Positions 16,964 to 25,150 of a DNA stretch of 37,298 bases are shown here, one piece after another (position 1 is the first letter of the stretch; each line of letters starts with the position of its first letter). The notes beneath the pieces were generated by a model. That model was not told the DNA's origin and made no database searches. It worked only from the letters and a program-made list of their open reading frames with translations. Position numbers and translations under genes: made by a program. Source of the stretch: a virus; IMG/VR virus record IMGVR_UViG_3300021505_000003, positions 1 to 37,298 of that record; one strand, 5' to 3'.

Positions 16964-19900
16964 ATGCTTTTACTACAAAAAGTTTTAGAAGATAGAGACT
17001 CACAATTTAGGGAATTAACCCCCCAGGAAAAAAGTAAAATTATTATTCAATTAGCAAATCAGCCAAGTAAATTATTTCAAGTTTTAAGGGAAAGAGACCC
17101 TGACTTTAAAAATTTATCTTTTGAGGAGAAAAAGCAGGTATGGGAACAATTATTGCAGGATATTAAACAGCAACGTGGAACGGATCTTTTAAAGAGCGAA
17201 ATAGCCATTAAACAAGATACGCAAGGAGTAGAAGAGCCACCTAATATTTTTACTGCGGGTAAAAAGGTAGGAAAAGCATTATCAAGCGTTGAGCATGCTG
17301 CTAGGGGGCTTGTTGAGACGGGTGCATCTTTTGGAACTAGCACAGTTGCTTTTCCTGTTAGTGGTTTAGGGATGTTATATTATTTAGGTAAAGCCTTTGC
17401 GACAAAAGGCAAAATAGACGATGAGGATTTAAACGCAGCGGAAGAGTTTGGCAACAAGATAGCTTCTTATTTGCAGTATCAGCCAAAGACAGAATATGGT
17501 AGAATTTATAATGAGTATCTTAATAAAGTAATGGCTATCCCTCATGAAGCTGTTGTGGCTGCTGGTAACAAATTAGTAGAGAGAGGGTGGAATCCAGCGC
17601 TTGTGACGGCTTTAATGACTCCAGCGGAATTTGGTGCTTATGGAGTCTTGTTTAAAGGGTTAGAAAAACCTTTTGAAAGACCCGCAACGCCAGAGATTAA
17701 GGCGCCTAAAGATTTCTTAAAACCAACAGAAGAGCCAAAAACAGCGCCTAAAGAACCAGAACCAGAAATACCTAAAGAACCTGAGTTAAAATCAGAAGCG
17801 CCTAAAGAACCCACCAAACCAACAGAGCCAGAAGTAAAACCAGAACCAAAGTCAGAGCCAGCGCCAGAATCGGTAGAAACAGGCAAAAAATCTGAACGTG
17901 AACCCTGGGAGATGACCTTTGAGGAGTATAAAAAAGAATATTTTAAACCTGGGAGTGCTTATAATGAAGAGGCGCAGGAAACTTGGAGAACTTGGCAAAA
18001 ACAAAAGTTGCAGGGTATAAGAGGGAAAAATGAAGAGTTGCCTTATGGCATTAAGGATTTTAAAGGTTTAGTAGATAAAATGGCAAGGGACTTTCATAAA
18101 TATGAAGTAGATTTAGCTTTATCAAGAGGTGATAAAGTCCCAGAGAAAGTCTTAAAAGATTATCCTGATTTAGCTGAAAAATATAATATAAAAATAACGC
18201 CTAAAGTTGAAGTTAAAGAATCAGAACCAGTGCCAACGCCACCTAAAGAAACGCAAGAGATTGATAGTAGTATTGCTATCCCTCGCACAGAAGTGAGAAA
18301 ATACAGACCTTATCCTTTAATGGGCAATAAAGAGCAGTTAATTAGCCAAAAGGGATATCATGAGATTATAAAAAAAGGCGTTGAGGAGTCTGATAGAGTT
18401 ATAGATGCTTTCATGGGGACTGGAGTTAATTCAAATATTTTACCTTTAATAACTGATAAAAAGATCCCAGTCATTAAAAACGAATTTAATAAATTTAGGT
18501 ATAATGTTTATAAGGCTTTACATGAGAACCCAGAAGCAGTTATTGACGGCGTTAAAAAACATATAGAGACCATTGAGAATATACATCGTCAACATGAGTT
18601 ATATAAAGAAGCAAAAAAAGAGATCACAAACTATTTTAAAGAGCATATAGAAGATGATCCGTCTGTTTATATTGTGGCGCAGCATTTTTCTCCCTCAAGT
18701 AAACCAATTAATGAACCAAAAGATATCGCTGTTGATATTAGAAAAAATTTTAAAATACGTAATTTTAAACTTTTTAAGTCTGGAGAGATAGAGCAAAGAT
18801 TAAAAAATATTGCATCTGTTCTTAAAGAATATCCTCATGAGATAAGACAAGGCGATGCCTGGAAGTTGATAGCCAAAGAAGCTAAAAAGGGCGATTTAGT
18901 TATTGTTGACCCTGATTATTTATCTGAAAAAGGGAGAAAAGTAGCTGGTTATGGCGCAACAATAGAGGATAAAAACTTAAAAACTTTTCTAAGAAAATTT
19001 GACAGAATCATCTTGCCAAAAGCTAAAAGAGGAGCTAGATTTATCATCACTAATACTTGGGATGAGGGGTTAGCAGAAGCCTTAAAGGAGAGGGGCTTTA
19101 AAGTTTTTAAAACTAAAAGAAGGAGTGCAAAAAGTGTCAAGGACGAACTTATCGCAACAAACTTTGATGAGAGAAGCGGAGAAGTTTATACCTTTCATGA
19201 TACTGCAAATGCAGGACGAGGATCTGGAAAAGTTAGACAAGGACTTTCCAAAGAGGAAGGACAAAGACAGGATATTGGTTACGATGCTGGTAAATCCAAA
19301 GGAGAAGTGGAGGGAACTGGGAGTGCCAGAGTATCTGATGAAATACGAGGTGGAGGACGAGGATTAAAATATCGTGTAGATAAAGAGAAAGAGGCAGAGC
19401 CTGCTAAAAGCAATATTGAATTCAGACCCATTCCAGAAGGTAAGCGCAGGTCTGCTATCATAAAACTTCTATCCAAAAAACTAGATGTCCCCATCCGTAT
19501 TGGTAGGTTTAGGACCAACAAAGGGAAAATACGTGGGATTTATAAACCTACCGAGAAGGTAATTAGACTTGCCAAAGCTAATGATATTGAAACTCTTTCT
19601 CACGAAATAGGGCATCACATCCAAAAGTTGTTAGGGTTTCCTGATACCCTGCCTGATGAGGTGCGCAAACTTGCTTATAAAGGGGCAGATGACCTTGACT
19701 CTGAGGGTTTTGCTGAATTTGTAAGATATTACATCACAAATCCAAGTAAAGTTAAAAAAGAAGCGCCTAATTTTTATACTGAATTTGAGAGACGTCTGGA
19801 GATGTTTCCTGACGTGCAAGATGTGCTTGATAAAGCAAGAGAGGCATGGCACATATGGCAACAATCTTCAGCAGTAGCTAGAATTGACTCTTTTATTGTA

Positions 19901-22483
19901 AGAGGAGGCGAAAAAAAACCATTACTCACAAGAGAAAAGTTAAACCAGATTTATACACAAGTAAAAGATGACCTACATCCTTTGCAGGTTCTTAAGAAAG
20001 AAGCCGAGAAAAGGGCAGGACGTAAATTATTAGTATTTGAGGATCCATATCTATTAGCTCGTTTAACTCGGGGTTGGGCTAGAAAAGCCGAGCAGTTTTT
20101 AAAGTATAAAACTTTTCAATATGATCTTGAAAAAGGCGTAAAATTTACAGGTAAAAGTTTAAAAGACATCCTTAAACCTGTTGCAAAAAGAGGTGAGTTG
20201 TCTTTATTGGAAGACTATTTAATTGCCAAAAGAGCTTTAAACGATGAGCGTATTCTTAAAGGATTTAAAGGCATTATTGCTAAAGAAGACTTTGAGACAG
20301 TTGTTAAACAATTAGAACCTAAATTTAAGGATGTTGCAGAAGAGCTTTATAAATATTCTGATGAGTTGTTAAAATACTTAGTGGATAGCGGCAGGATAAG
20401 TGAAGATGTTGCTAAAATGATTAGAGAGAAAAACTTATTTTACGTGCCCTTTTATCGGGTGATGGACTATGAGCCTCCAGTGGGCGGTTTAAGTAGTAAA
20501 AAATTTACTAATCTGTTTAATCCCATTAAAAGATTAAAAGGGTCTTCTAGGGACATTTACAGTCCGTTGGAGAGTTTAATATATAATACTTATACGATGA
20601 TAAATATTGCAGAGAGGAACAGAGTAGGGCATGCGTTAAATGAGATTGCAAAAATCCCTGGGATGGGTAAGTTTATTGAGCGTGTTCCTTTCAGGATGAA
20701 ACCTGTTAAGATGACTAAGGCGGAAGCTTTAAAGGCAATAGTAAAAGATTTACCAGAGGAAGAGCGAAAAATATTTCTAAAAGAGTTAAAAGACCTGCCT
20801 AAAGAAGAGCTTAATAAACTGGTAACAACATTCAGACCACATATAAAAGCGGGACCAAACGAGGCGATCTTTTATGTAGATGGTAAACCTGTTTTATTTG
20901 AACTTGACCCAGAATTAGCTAAAGCGCTCAATAATGTTGATGCTGCCAATACCAGTGTATTAGTAAAAATTTTAAGTTATCCTGCCCAATGGTTAAGGGC
21001 GGGTGCGACTACATTTTCTCCTGAGTTTGGTTTAAGAAACCCTGCCAGAGACCAATTGACTGCCTTTTTACAAAGCAAATACGGTTTTAAACCAGGGATA
21101 GACTTCTTAAGGGGTTTATTCCACATGATAAAAAAGGATGAGCTATGGCAAAAATATAATGCTAGTGGTGCTGCACATAGTGCGCTGGTTTCTCTTGATA
21201 GAGATTATTTATCTCAGAATCTTAAAAAATTAATAGGCGGTAGTAAAATAAAAGGACTAGTTAAAAATCCTTTAGAGCTTATACAGACTTTATCAGAGTT
21301 TACTGAAGAGGCAACAAGAGTTGGAGAGTTTGCTAGAGCCTTAAAGAAAGAAGGAGGATCCTATGAGGGACTTTTAAAAGCTGGTTATGCAGGCAGAGAA
21401 ATAACGATGGATTTTGCGAGACAAGGCGGGACAGCTGCTAGATATTTAAATACTATCAGTGCCTTTTGGAATGCAAGGATTGAAGGTATAGACAAAATGA
21501 TAAGAACATTTAAAGAGCAGCCTGTAAAAACTTCTGCTAAAGCTTTTTTAGGGATAACGTTACCATCTATATTGCTTTGGTATATCAATAAAGACGATCC
21601 TTATTATCAGGAACTCCCTGAATGGCGCAAGGTGCTATTCTGGAATATTGTTTTACACAATGACGATGGGACATTAAAAGCCATTATCTCCCTTCCAAAA
21701 CCCTTTGAGTATGGTCTTCTTTTTGGATCTACAATAGAGTCTGCTCTGGATTGGATATACCATGATAATCCTGATAGCATGAAGGAGACGGCTAATCAAA
21801 TAGCACAAGCTTTAAAACTTGTTCCTCTCCCAACGGCAACAGTTCCTATAATTGAATGGTGGGCTAATAAAAGCATGTTTTTTGATAGACCGATTGTTCC
21901 TCGTGGTAAGGAAATACTAGAACCAGTTTTACAATACGGACCTCATACATCTAAAACAGCAAGGGTAATAGCAGAGATTATGGATAAAATCCCAGGGCTA
22001 AAGGAAGTAGCAAGTCCAGCTAAGATTGAAAATCTCCTTCATGGTTATTTTGCTGCTGGTGGTTCTTTAGCGTTGAAAGCTGGAGATGAGTTAATTGAAC
22101 ATTTTAAGATTATAGATGTTCCACCAGATCCAAAAATGACTTTGGCGGATATCCCTGGAATAAGAGCTTTTATAGCTCGTTTTCCATCTGCTAACACAAA
22201 ATCAATTGAGGACTTCTATAAAGAATATAACGAGTTAAATAGAAAATGGGAGAGCGCTAAAGAAAGAGCAGGGATAAGAGGCTATGGTATAAAAACTGCG
22301 ATTCCACAAAAATTATTGCGTTATCGTGCAGCAGCAAAGGCTTTAAGTATATTAAGAAAAAAAGCAGACATAATATACAATAGCAAAAAATTAAACGCAG
22401 ATGAAAAACGAGAAATGCTTGATAATATTTATTTAAGCATGATTAACGTTGCTAGAGCTGCTTTAAATAAAGAAAAAATTTAA
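16964..22483 (+). CDS. Giant polyvalent protein with D12-type methyltransferase and zincin motif (LPD38-like C-terminus)
   Basis: At 1,839 aa this is by far the largest gene, probably packaged and ejected with DNA. Order: helical N-terminal domain; Pro/Glu-rich linker (about 245-305); a Dam/D12-class adenine methyltransferase with YPLMGNKEQLI (motif X), DAFMGTG (481-487, motif I) and a C-terminal RRSAKSVKDELIATNF; then a zincin-type HEIGHH (880-885) with a downstream SEGFAEFVRYY helix; then a long helical C-terminal part with FSPEFGLRNPARDQLTAF near 1350, like the large polyvalent-protein domain LPD38. The methyltransferase motif IV reads DPDY (649-652) in place of DPPY, which may lower or change activity. 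Co-injected methylation and proteolysis would protect incoming DNA. Confidence 0.82.
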   Translation: MLLLQKVLEDRDSQFRELTPQEKSKIIIQLANQPSKLFQVLRERDPDFKNLSFEEKKQVWEQLLQDIKQQRGTDLLKSEIAIKQDTQGVEEPPNIFTAGKKVGKALSSVEHAARGLVETGASFGTSTVAFPVSGLGMLYYLGKAFATKGKIDDEDLNAAEEFGNKIASYLQYQPKTEYGRIYNEYLNKVMAIPHEAVVAAGNKLVERGWNPALVTALMTPAEFGAYGVLFKGLEKPFERPATPEIKAPKDFLKPTEEPKTAPKEPEPEIPKEPELKSEAPKEPTKPTEPEVKPEPKSEPAPESVETGKKSEREPWEMTFEEYKKEYFKPGSAYNEEAQETWRTWQKQKLQGIRGKNEELPYGIKDFKGLVDKMARDFHKYEVDLALSRGDKVPEKVLKDYPDLAEKYNIKITPKVEVKESEPVPTPPKETQEIDSSIAIPRTEVRKYRPYPLMGNKEQLISQKGYHEIIKKGVEESDRVIDAFMGTGVNSNILPLITDKKIPVIKNEFNKFRYNVYKALHENPEAVIDGVKKHIETIENIHRQHELYKEAKKEITNYFKEHIEDDPSVYIVAQHFSPSSKPINEPKDIAVDIRKNFKIRNFKLFKSGEIEQRLKNIASVLKEYPHEIRQGDAWKLIAKEAKKGDLVIVDPDYLSEKGRKVAGYGATIEDKNLKTFLRKFDRIILPKAKRGARFIITNTWDEGLAEALKERGFKVFKTKRRSAKSVKDELIATNFDERSGEVYTFHDTANAGRGSGKVRQGLSKEEGQRQDIGYDAGKSKGEVEGTGSARVSDEIRGGGRGLKYRVDKEKEAEPAKSNIEFRPIPEGKRRSAIIKLLSKKLDVPIRIGRFRTNKGKIRGIYKPTEKVIRLAKANDIETLSHEIGHHIQKLLGFPDTLPDEVRKLAYKGADDLDSEGFAEFVRYYITNPSKVKKEAPNFYTEFERRLEMFPDVQDVLDKAREAWHIWQQSSAVARIDSFIVRGGEKKPLLTREKLNQIYTQVKDDLHPLQVLKKEAEKRAGRKLLVFEDPYLLARLTRGWARKAEQFLKYKTFQYDLEKGVKFTGKSLKDILKPVAKRGELSLLEDYLIAKRALNDERILKGFKGIIAKEDFETVVKQLEPKFKDVAEELYKYSDELLKYLVDSGRISEDVAKMIREKNLFYVPFYRVMDYEPPVGGLSSKKFTNLFNPIKRLKGSSRDIYSPLESLIYNTYTMINIAERNRVGHALNEIAKIPGMGKFIERVPFRMKPVKMTKAEALKAIVKDLPEEERKIFLKELKDLPKEELNKLVTTFRPHIKAGPNEAIFYVDGKPVLFELDPELAKALNNVDAANTSVLVKILSYPAQWLRAGATTFSPEFGLRNPARDQLTAFLQSKYGFKPGIDFLRGLFHMIKKDELWQKYNASGAAHSALVSLDRDYLSQNLKKLIGGSKIKGLVKNPLELIQTLSEFTEEATRVGEFARALKKEGGSYEGLLKAGYAGREITMDFARQGGTAARYLNTISAFWNARIEGIDKMIRTFKEQPVKTSAKAFLGITLPSILLWYINKDDPYYQELPEWRKVLFWNIVLHNDDGTLKAIISLPKPFEYGLLFGSTIESALDWIYHDNPDSMKETANQIAQALKLVPLPTATVPIIEWWANKSMFFDRPIVPRGKEILEPVLQYGPHTSKTARVIAEIMDKIPGLKEVASPAKIENLLHGYFAAGGSLALKAGDELIEHFKIIDVPPDPKMTLADIPGIRAFIARFPSANTKSIEDFYKEYNELNRKWESAKERAGIRGYGIKTAIPQKLLRYRAAAKALSILRKKADIIYNSKKLNADEKREMLDNIYLSMINVARAALNKEKI

Positions 22484-22499
22484 TAAAGGAGGGGAGTTT

Positions 22500-22766
22500 A
22501 TGGAACTCTGTCCTTTACATGAAAAGTTAGAGTCTAAAATAGATGATATTTTTGAAAAATTGAGTAACAGGAAAAGCGCTGATGATGTTCAAGATGAGCG
22601 CCTTGATAGAATAGAGGACGCTATTCAGCGAATTGAACAAAAAACTGATTGTTTAAAGAAACAAATTTCTCAGGTTTCTACAAGAGTTGGCATTATCATG
22701 GGCGTATTTTCAACGATTATTGCTATTTTACAGGTTTTACCTGTTATAAAAACTATATTAAAATAA
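22500..22766 (+). CDS. Holin-like / XhlA-like membrane protein
   Basis: An 88-aa protein with an N-terminal coiled coil (residues ~5-60, heptads in IEDAIQRIEQKTDCLKKQIS) and one C-terminal transmembrane helix (VGIIMGVFSTIIAILQVLPV, 68-87). This is the layout of XhlA-type haemolysin/holin accessory proteins. It lies just upstream of the lysozyme gene with a strong AAAGGAGGGG site, so it probably helps the endolysin reach the cell wall. With a single membrane segment it could act alone or with an unseen partner. Confidence 0.7.
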   Translation: MELCPLHEKLESKIDDIFEKLSNRKSADDVQDERLDRIEDAIQRIEQKTDCLKKQISQVSTRVGIIMGVFSTIIAILQVLPVIKTILK

Positions 22767-22841
22767 TTGAAAACGTTATAAATGAGTTTGGTTATGATTT
22801 GAACAAAATAGCCATAAACCTTTAATCAGAGAGGTTAAGAG

Positions 22842-23369
22842 ATGGTTAAAGATCTTGATTATCTTTTTAAAAGATTAAAGGATATTGATGAGGCGGTAAA
22901 TTGTTTAAGGAAGTGCCTTCAAGCGATGCAAGCTGAGCAAGAGAAAGTAGAACCTAAAGAAGTTAAGGAGTTAAAAAAGCGCCTTAAAAAACATGAAGGA
23001 TTAAGATTATTCCCTTACCGTTGCCCAACTGGACATCTGACTATTGGTTATGGACATAATCTTGAAGCTAAAGGGATAACGCCTGACGTTGCTGAGATGC
23101 TCTTAGAGAAGGATATGCAAGATGCTTTTTATGACCTTAAAAAGTTACCAGAAGAGTCCTGGAAGCATCTTAACCTGAGACGCCAATGTGTGCTTGTAGA
23201 GATGATATTTAACATGGGAGTGACAAAAGTTTTAAAGTTTAAGCATATGCTAAAAGCGCTAGCAGAGAAGGATTATAAACGAGCTGCTGAAGAGATGCTG
23301 GACTCTAGGTGGGCTGAACAAGTGGGAGAGCGTGCTAAAACTTTAGCCAAAATTATGGAGGAGGGATGA
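22842..23369 (+). CDS. Endolysin, GH24 (T4-like) lysozyme
   Basis: A 175-aa muramidase cleaving the MurNAc-GlcNAc bond of peptidoglycan. Residues 1-45 form a helical or coiled-coil extension absent from T4 lysozyme. The catalytic block is HEGLRLFPYRCPTGHLTIGYGHN (51-73, listed in parts): Glu52 equals T4 Glu11, Cys61 takes the place of Asp20 and Thr67 equals Thr26, with identical 9 and 6 residue spacing. Cys at this position is seen in many phage lysozymes (CPxG type), and a D20C T4 lysozyme is known to stay active, so it should be functional. There is no signal peptide, so a holin is needed. Confidence 0.92.
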   Translation: MVKDLDYLFKRLKDIDEAVNCLRKCLQAMQAEQEKVEPKEVKELKKRLKKHEGLRLFPYRCPTGHLTIGYGHNLEAKGITPDVAEMLLEKDMQDAFYDLKKLPEESWKHLNLRRQCVLVEMIFNMGVTKVLKFKHMLKALAEKDYKRAAEEMLDSRWAEQVGERAKTLAKIMEEG

Positions 23370-23569
23370 TGGCTAAAAAGAAAAAGAATTGGATACCTAA
23401 AGATTTAAAGAAGGGCGCTTTTACTGCTTATTGTAAAAGGCAGGGATTTAAAGGTGTGACAAAGGCGTGTATTGAGAAGGCTAAACGGAGTAAAAATCCT
23501 ACAACTAGGAAAAGAGCAATCCTCGCTGAGACCTTCAGGAAGATGGCAAAAAAGAGAAAGAAAAAATAA
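23369..23569 (+). CDS. Small, highly basic conserved phage protein
   Basis: A 66-aa Lys/Arg-rich protein. The pattern KKGAFTAYCKRQGFKGV followed by AKRSKNPTTRKRAILAETF and a poly-basic end is shared by many small proteins of tailed phages that may bind DNA or the virion interior. Two adjacent ATG codons (23366 and 23369) are possible starts; I chose the second because the GGAGGAGGG site lies better spaced from it. The first overlaps the lysozyme stop. It is the last gene of the late module, just before the terminators. Confidence 0.8.
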   Translation: MAKKKKNWIPKDLKKGAFTAYCKRQGFKGVTKACIEKAKRSKNPTTRKRAILAETFRKMAKKRKKK

Positions 23570-23598
23570 AGAGGGCAAGGCAATCGCCTTTACCCTCT
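23559..23598 (-). terminator. Intrinsic terminator of the leftward operon
   Basis: Read on the minus strand, a hairpin with an outer 6-bp stem (AGAGGG/CCCTCT, 23570-23575 with 23593-23598) and an inner 5-bp stem (AAGGC/GCCTT) is followed by a T-rich run (plus-strand A-run 23559-23569). It lies 66 bases past the stop of the last leftward gene, so it should end the leftward transcript at the boundary with the late module. Confidence 0.8.
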
Positions 23599-23654
23599 GA
23601 GAAGCCATAGAAGCCGTTTTAAACGCCCTTTCTTTACTTTCTAATAGTTTATAT

Positions 23655-23688
23655 AGGCTAGGGCTAAAAATAGCGCTCTAGCCTTTTT
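23655..23688 (+). terminator. Intrinsic terminator of the rightward late module
   Basis: AGGCTAG pairs with CTAGCCT (23655-23661 with 23678-23684), with a 3-bp inner GCT/AGC pairing, followed by TTTTT up to 23688. It overlaps the 3' end of the convergent gene at 23664. With the opposed terminator at 23559-23598 it insulates the two convergent operons. Confidence 0.75.
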
Positions 23689-24113
23689 AAATCGCTTACA
23701 GCCATATCCATGGTCATATTGGCATCTAATTCAGGGTCTATTTTTTGATAGAGTTTAAATAGATGGTCTATAATTTTCCCTAGCCGTTTCTTCTCCTCTT
23801 TATCGTTCACCTTCTCCCAAATATCATTGCCTAGTCCCAGCAGGAAGTTTAAATAATACTTTAGGTCAATCTCATCATAGTTTAAACTTTCAAAAAACTC
23901 TTTGCTTTTATTCATAGTGGTTTTTAACTGTTTATGTAAATTACCCTTAAAACTACCATAAATAAGTTTTTTAACAGCGTCCCTTTGGCGTCTTAAGGCG
24001 TTTATATACGCCCAACTGCCTCTGGGTAATCGGTGCTCTTTTGCCATTAAGACAAAAGGATTATCATCAATGCACGCTAAAAAGAAAAACTTTTTTTGGT
24101 CTTTTTTAGCCAT
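23664..24113 (-). CDS. Unknown protein, last gene of leftward operon
   Basis: A 149-aa, mostly helical, charged protein. It starts MAKKDQKKFFFLACIDDNPFVLM and has a basic part (INALRRQRDAVKKLIYGSF), then a hydrophobic LKYYLNFLLGLGNDIWEKV segment. No signal peptide is evident, and the hydrophobic parts look amphipathic rather than membrane-spanning. It has a strong GGAGG site and is the most promoter-distal leftward gene, downstream of the repeat tract. I do not recognise a family. Confidence 0.75.
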   Translation of the reverse strand: MAKKDQKKFFFLACIDDNPFVLMAKEHRLPRGSWAYINALRRQRDAVKKLIYGSFKGNLHKQLKTTMNKSKEFFESLNYDEIDLKYYLNFLLGLGNDIWEKVNDKEEKKRLGKIIDHLFKLYQKIDPELDANMTMDMAVSDLKRLERYF

Positions 24114-24192
24114 TTCCTACCTCCTTCACCTCGCTAAACTGAACTATGCTCATCATTGCCTTTGCTTTTCAAAGCTACTCAATGCCTTATTT

Positions 24193-24474
24193 TTAACTAG
24201 AGATATATGTATAAATTATTTTAGTATAAGGATTGTAATTAAATTCTACCACATTATAAAGATGGACTTTTTCAAATGGTTCGTCTATAAACGCTATCAA
24301 TTTAAAAGTGTCAGCATCCAAGATAAAAACTTTTTTAACATCATCAATTACTTTTGTCTTAAAAAATCCCATTGCTGTCTCATAAATAAGATAACAATCG
24401 TTTCCTTTTATTGTTAACGTTTCTTTATTAAAGCGATAGCGGACGATTTTTTTGCCTCCTTTTAATAAAAACAT
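24193..24474 (-). CDS. Unknown small protein, beta-rich
   Basis: A 93-aa protein with alternating hydrophobic residues suggesting a small beta-sheet domain (GKKIVRYRFNKETLTIKGND, then KVFILDADTFKLIAFIDEPF). The start follows an AAAGGAGG site located in the end of the preceding gene, only one base away from it, so the two are co-translated. No motif or cysteines of note. Function unknown. Confidence 0.7.
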   Translation of the reverse strand: MFLLKGGKKIVRYRFNKETLTIKGNDCYLIYETAMGFFKTKVIDDVKKVFILDADTFKLIAFIDEPFEKVHLYNVVEFNYNPYTKIIYTYISS

Positions 24475-24475
24475 C

Positions 24476-24676
24476 TTAATCCTCCTTTTTAGGTTTATAG
24501 TTTTGGCAATCGGTCACAAAATTTGTCCAAGAGCAGTGCCCTTCCCAAAAAGTTGAGTGGAAAGGGCAATCTGTATTATTACAAGGTTTTACATGTTTGT
24601 AATATTCTACTCTTAACTCCTCAATCGCTTGTTCATATTCTTTGATTTTATTTACTATTTCTTTAACTTTTTGCAT
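24476..24676 (-). CDS. Small Cys/His-rich protein, possible zinc-binding
   Basis: A 66-aa protein. The N-terminal half is one charged helix (KVKEIVNKIKEYEQAIEELR). The C-terminal half carries CNNTDCPFHSTFWEGHC and a further Cys, a spacing that could bind zinc. Similar C-x4-C-PF/L motifs recur in other small proteins of this genome (25797, 29650). It has a clean AAAGGAGG site and is the first gene after the GGYAA repeat tract. Confidence 0.75.
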   Translation of the reverse strand: MQKVKEIVNKIKEYEQAIEELRVEYYKHVKPCNNTDCPFHSTFWEGHCSWTNFVTDCQNYKPKKED

Positions 24677-24699
24677 TTTTACCCTCCTTTAATTTAAAC

Positions 24700-25150
24700 G
24701 TTACGAAGCCATGCTATACGTTACCGCTGCTTTGCCTTTCCTTGCTTTCCTTTACCCTCACCTCACCACACCTTACTTTACCTCTGCCAATGCTTTGCTT
24801 TTGATTGTTTTACAATTCTTTACCTATGCCTTACCTCACCTCTCCTTACTTTACCATTACATTGCCACACCTTACCAAACTTTCACATGGCTCTTCCAAA
24901 CCTTACCTTGCCCATGCAAGGCATTACCCACCATGCCCTGCTCCGCCAATGCCTATGCTTTGGGACACAAAGCCTTGCCTTTGCTTTATAAAGGGACCGC
25001 ATTGCCAAGCTTTGCATAACTGAACTTTAAAATGCATTGCCTTTGCCTTTACTATGCAATTCATCGTCGTTGCCCAGCAGTTCTCCGCCCTTGCTTTTCC
25101 TAGCTAGACCTTGCCTTTGCCTACTCAGCAGTCATTACTTTACCTCACCT
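24700..25150 (-). repeat. Degenerate GGYAA short-period repeat tract, noncoding
   Basis: This ~450-bp stretch has no credible gene. On the minus (transcribed) strand it is made of short, irregularly spaced units of the form GGTAA or GGCAA plus one to several bases (GGTAAG, GGCAAAG, GGTGAG). By eye about 20 copies of GGYAA occur here, where roughly one is expected by chance in this length. It reads CTTACC/TTTGCC on the plus strand, giving low-complexity spurious open frames. It starts at the very end of the RAMP-like gene and stops before the gene at 24676. Function unknown: candidate structured or protein-binding RNA, origin or slippage-born satellite. Confidence 0.8.

Noticed and set aside
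22767-22841. Promoter before the lysozyme (TTGAAA and TATGAT)
   Set aside because: The spacing is 20 bp, too long for a normal sigma70 promoter.
24114-24192. A 16-codon leader-like frame on the minus strand ending at the start of the 24113 gene
   Set aside because: Weak ribosome site and no recognisable product; chance occurrence is likely in a 79-bp gap.
24711-25023. Two plus-strand open frames of 102 and 72 codons in the repeat tract
   Set aside because: They translate the TTACC/TTGCC repeats into low-complexity sequence, lack ribosome sites, and run against the operon direction.
24700-25150. CRISPR array
   Set aside because: Units are 5-12 bases, degenerate and irregular, with no constant-length repeats or spacers.
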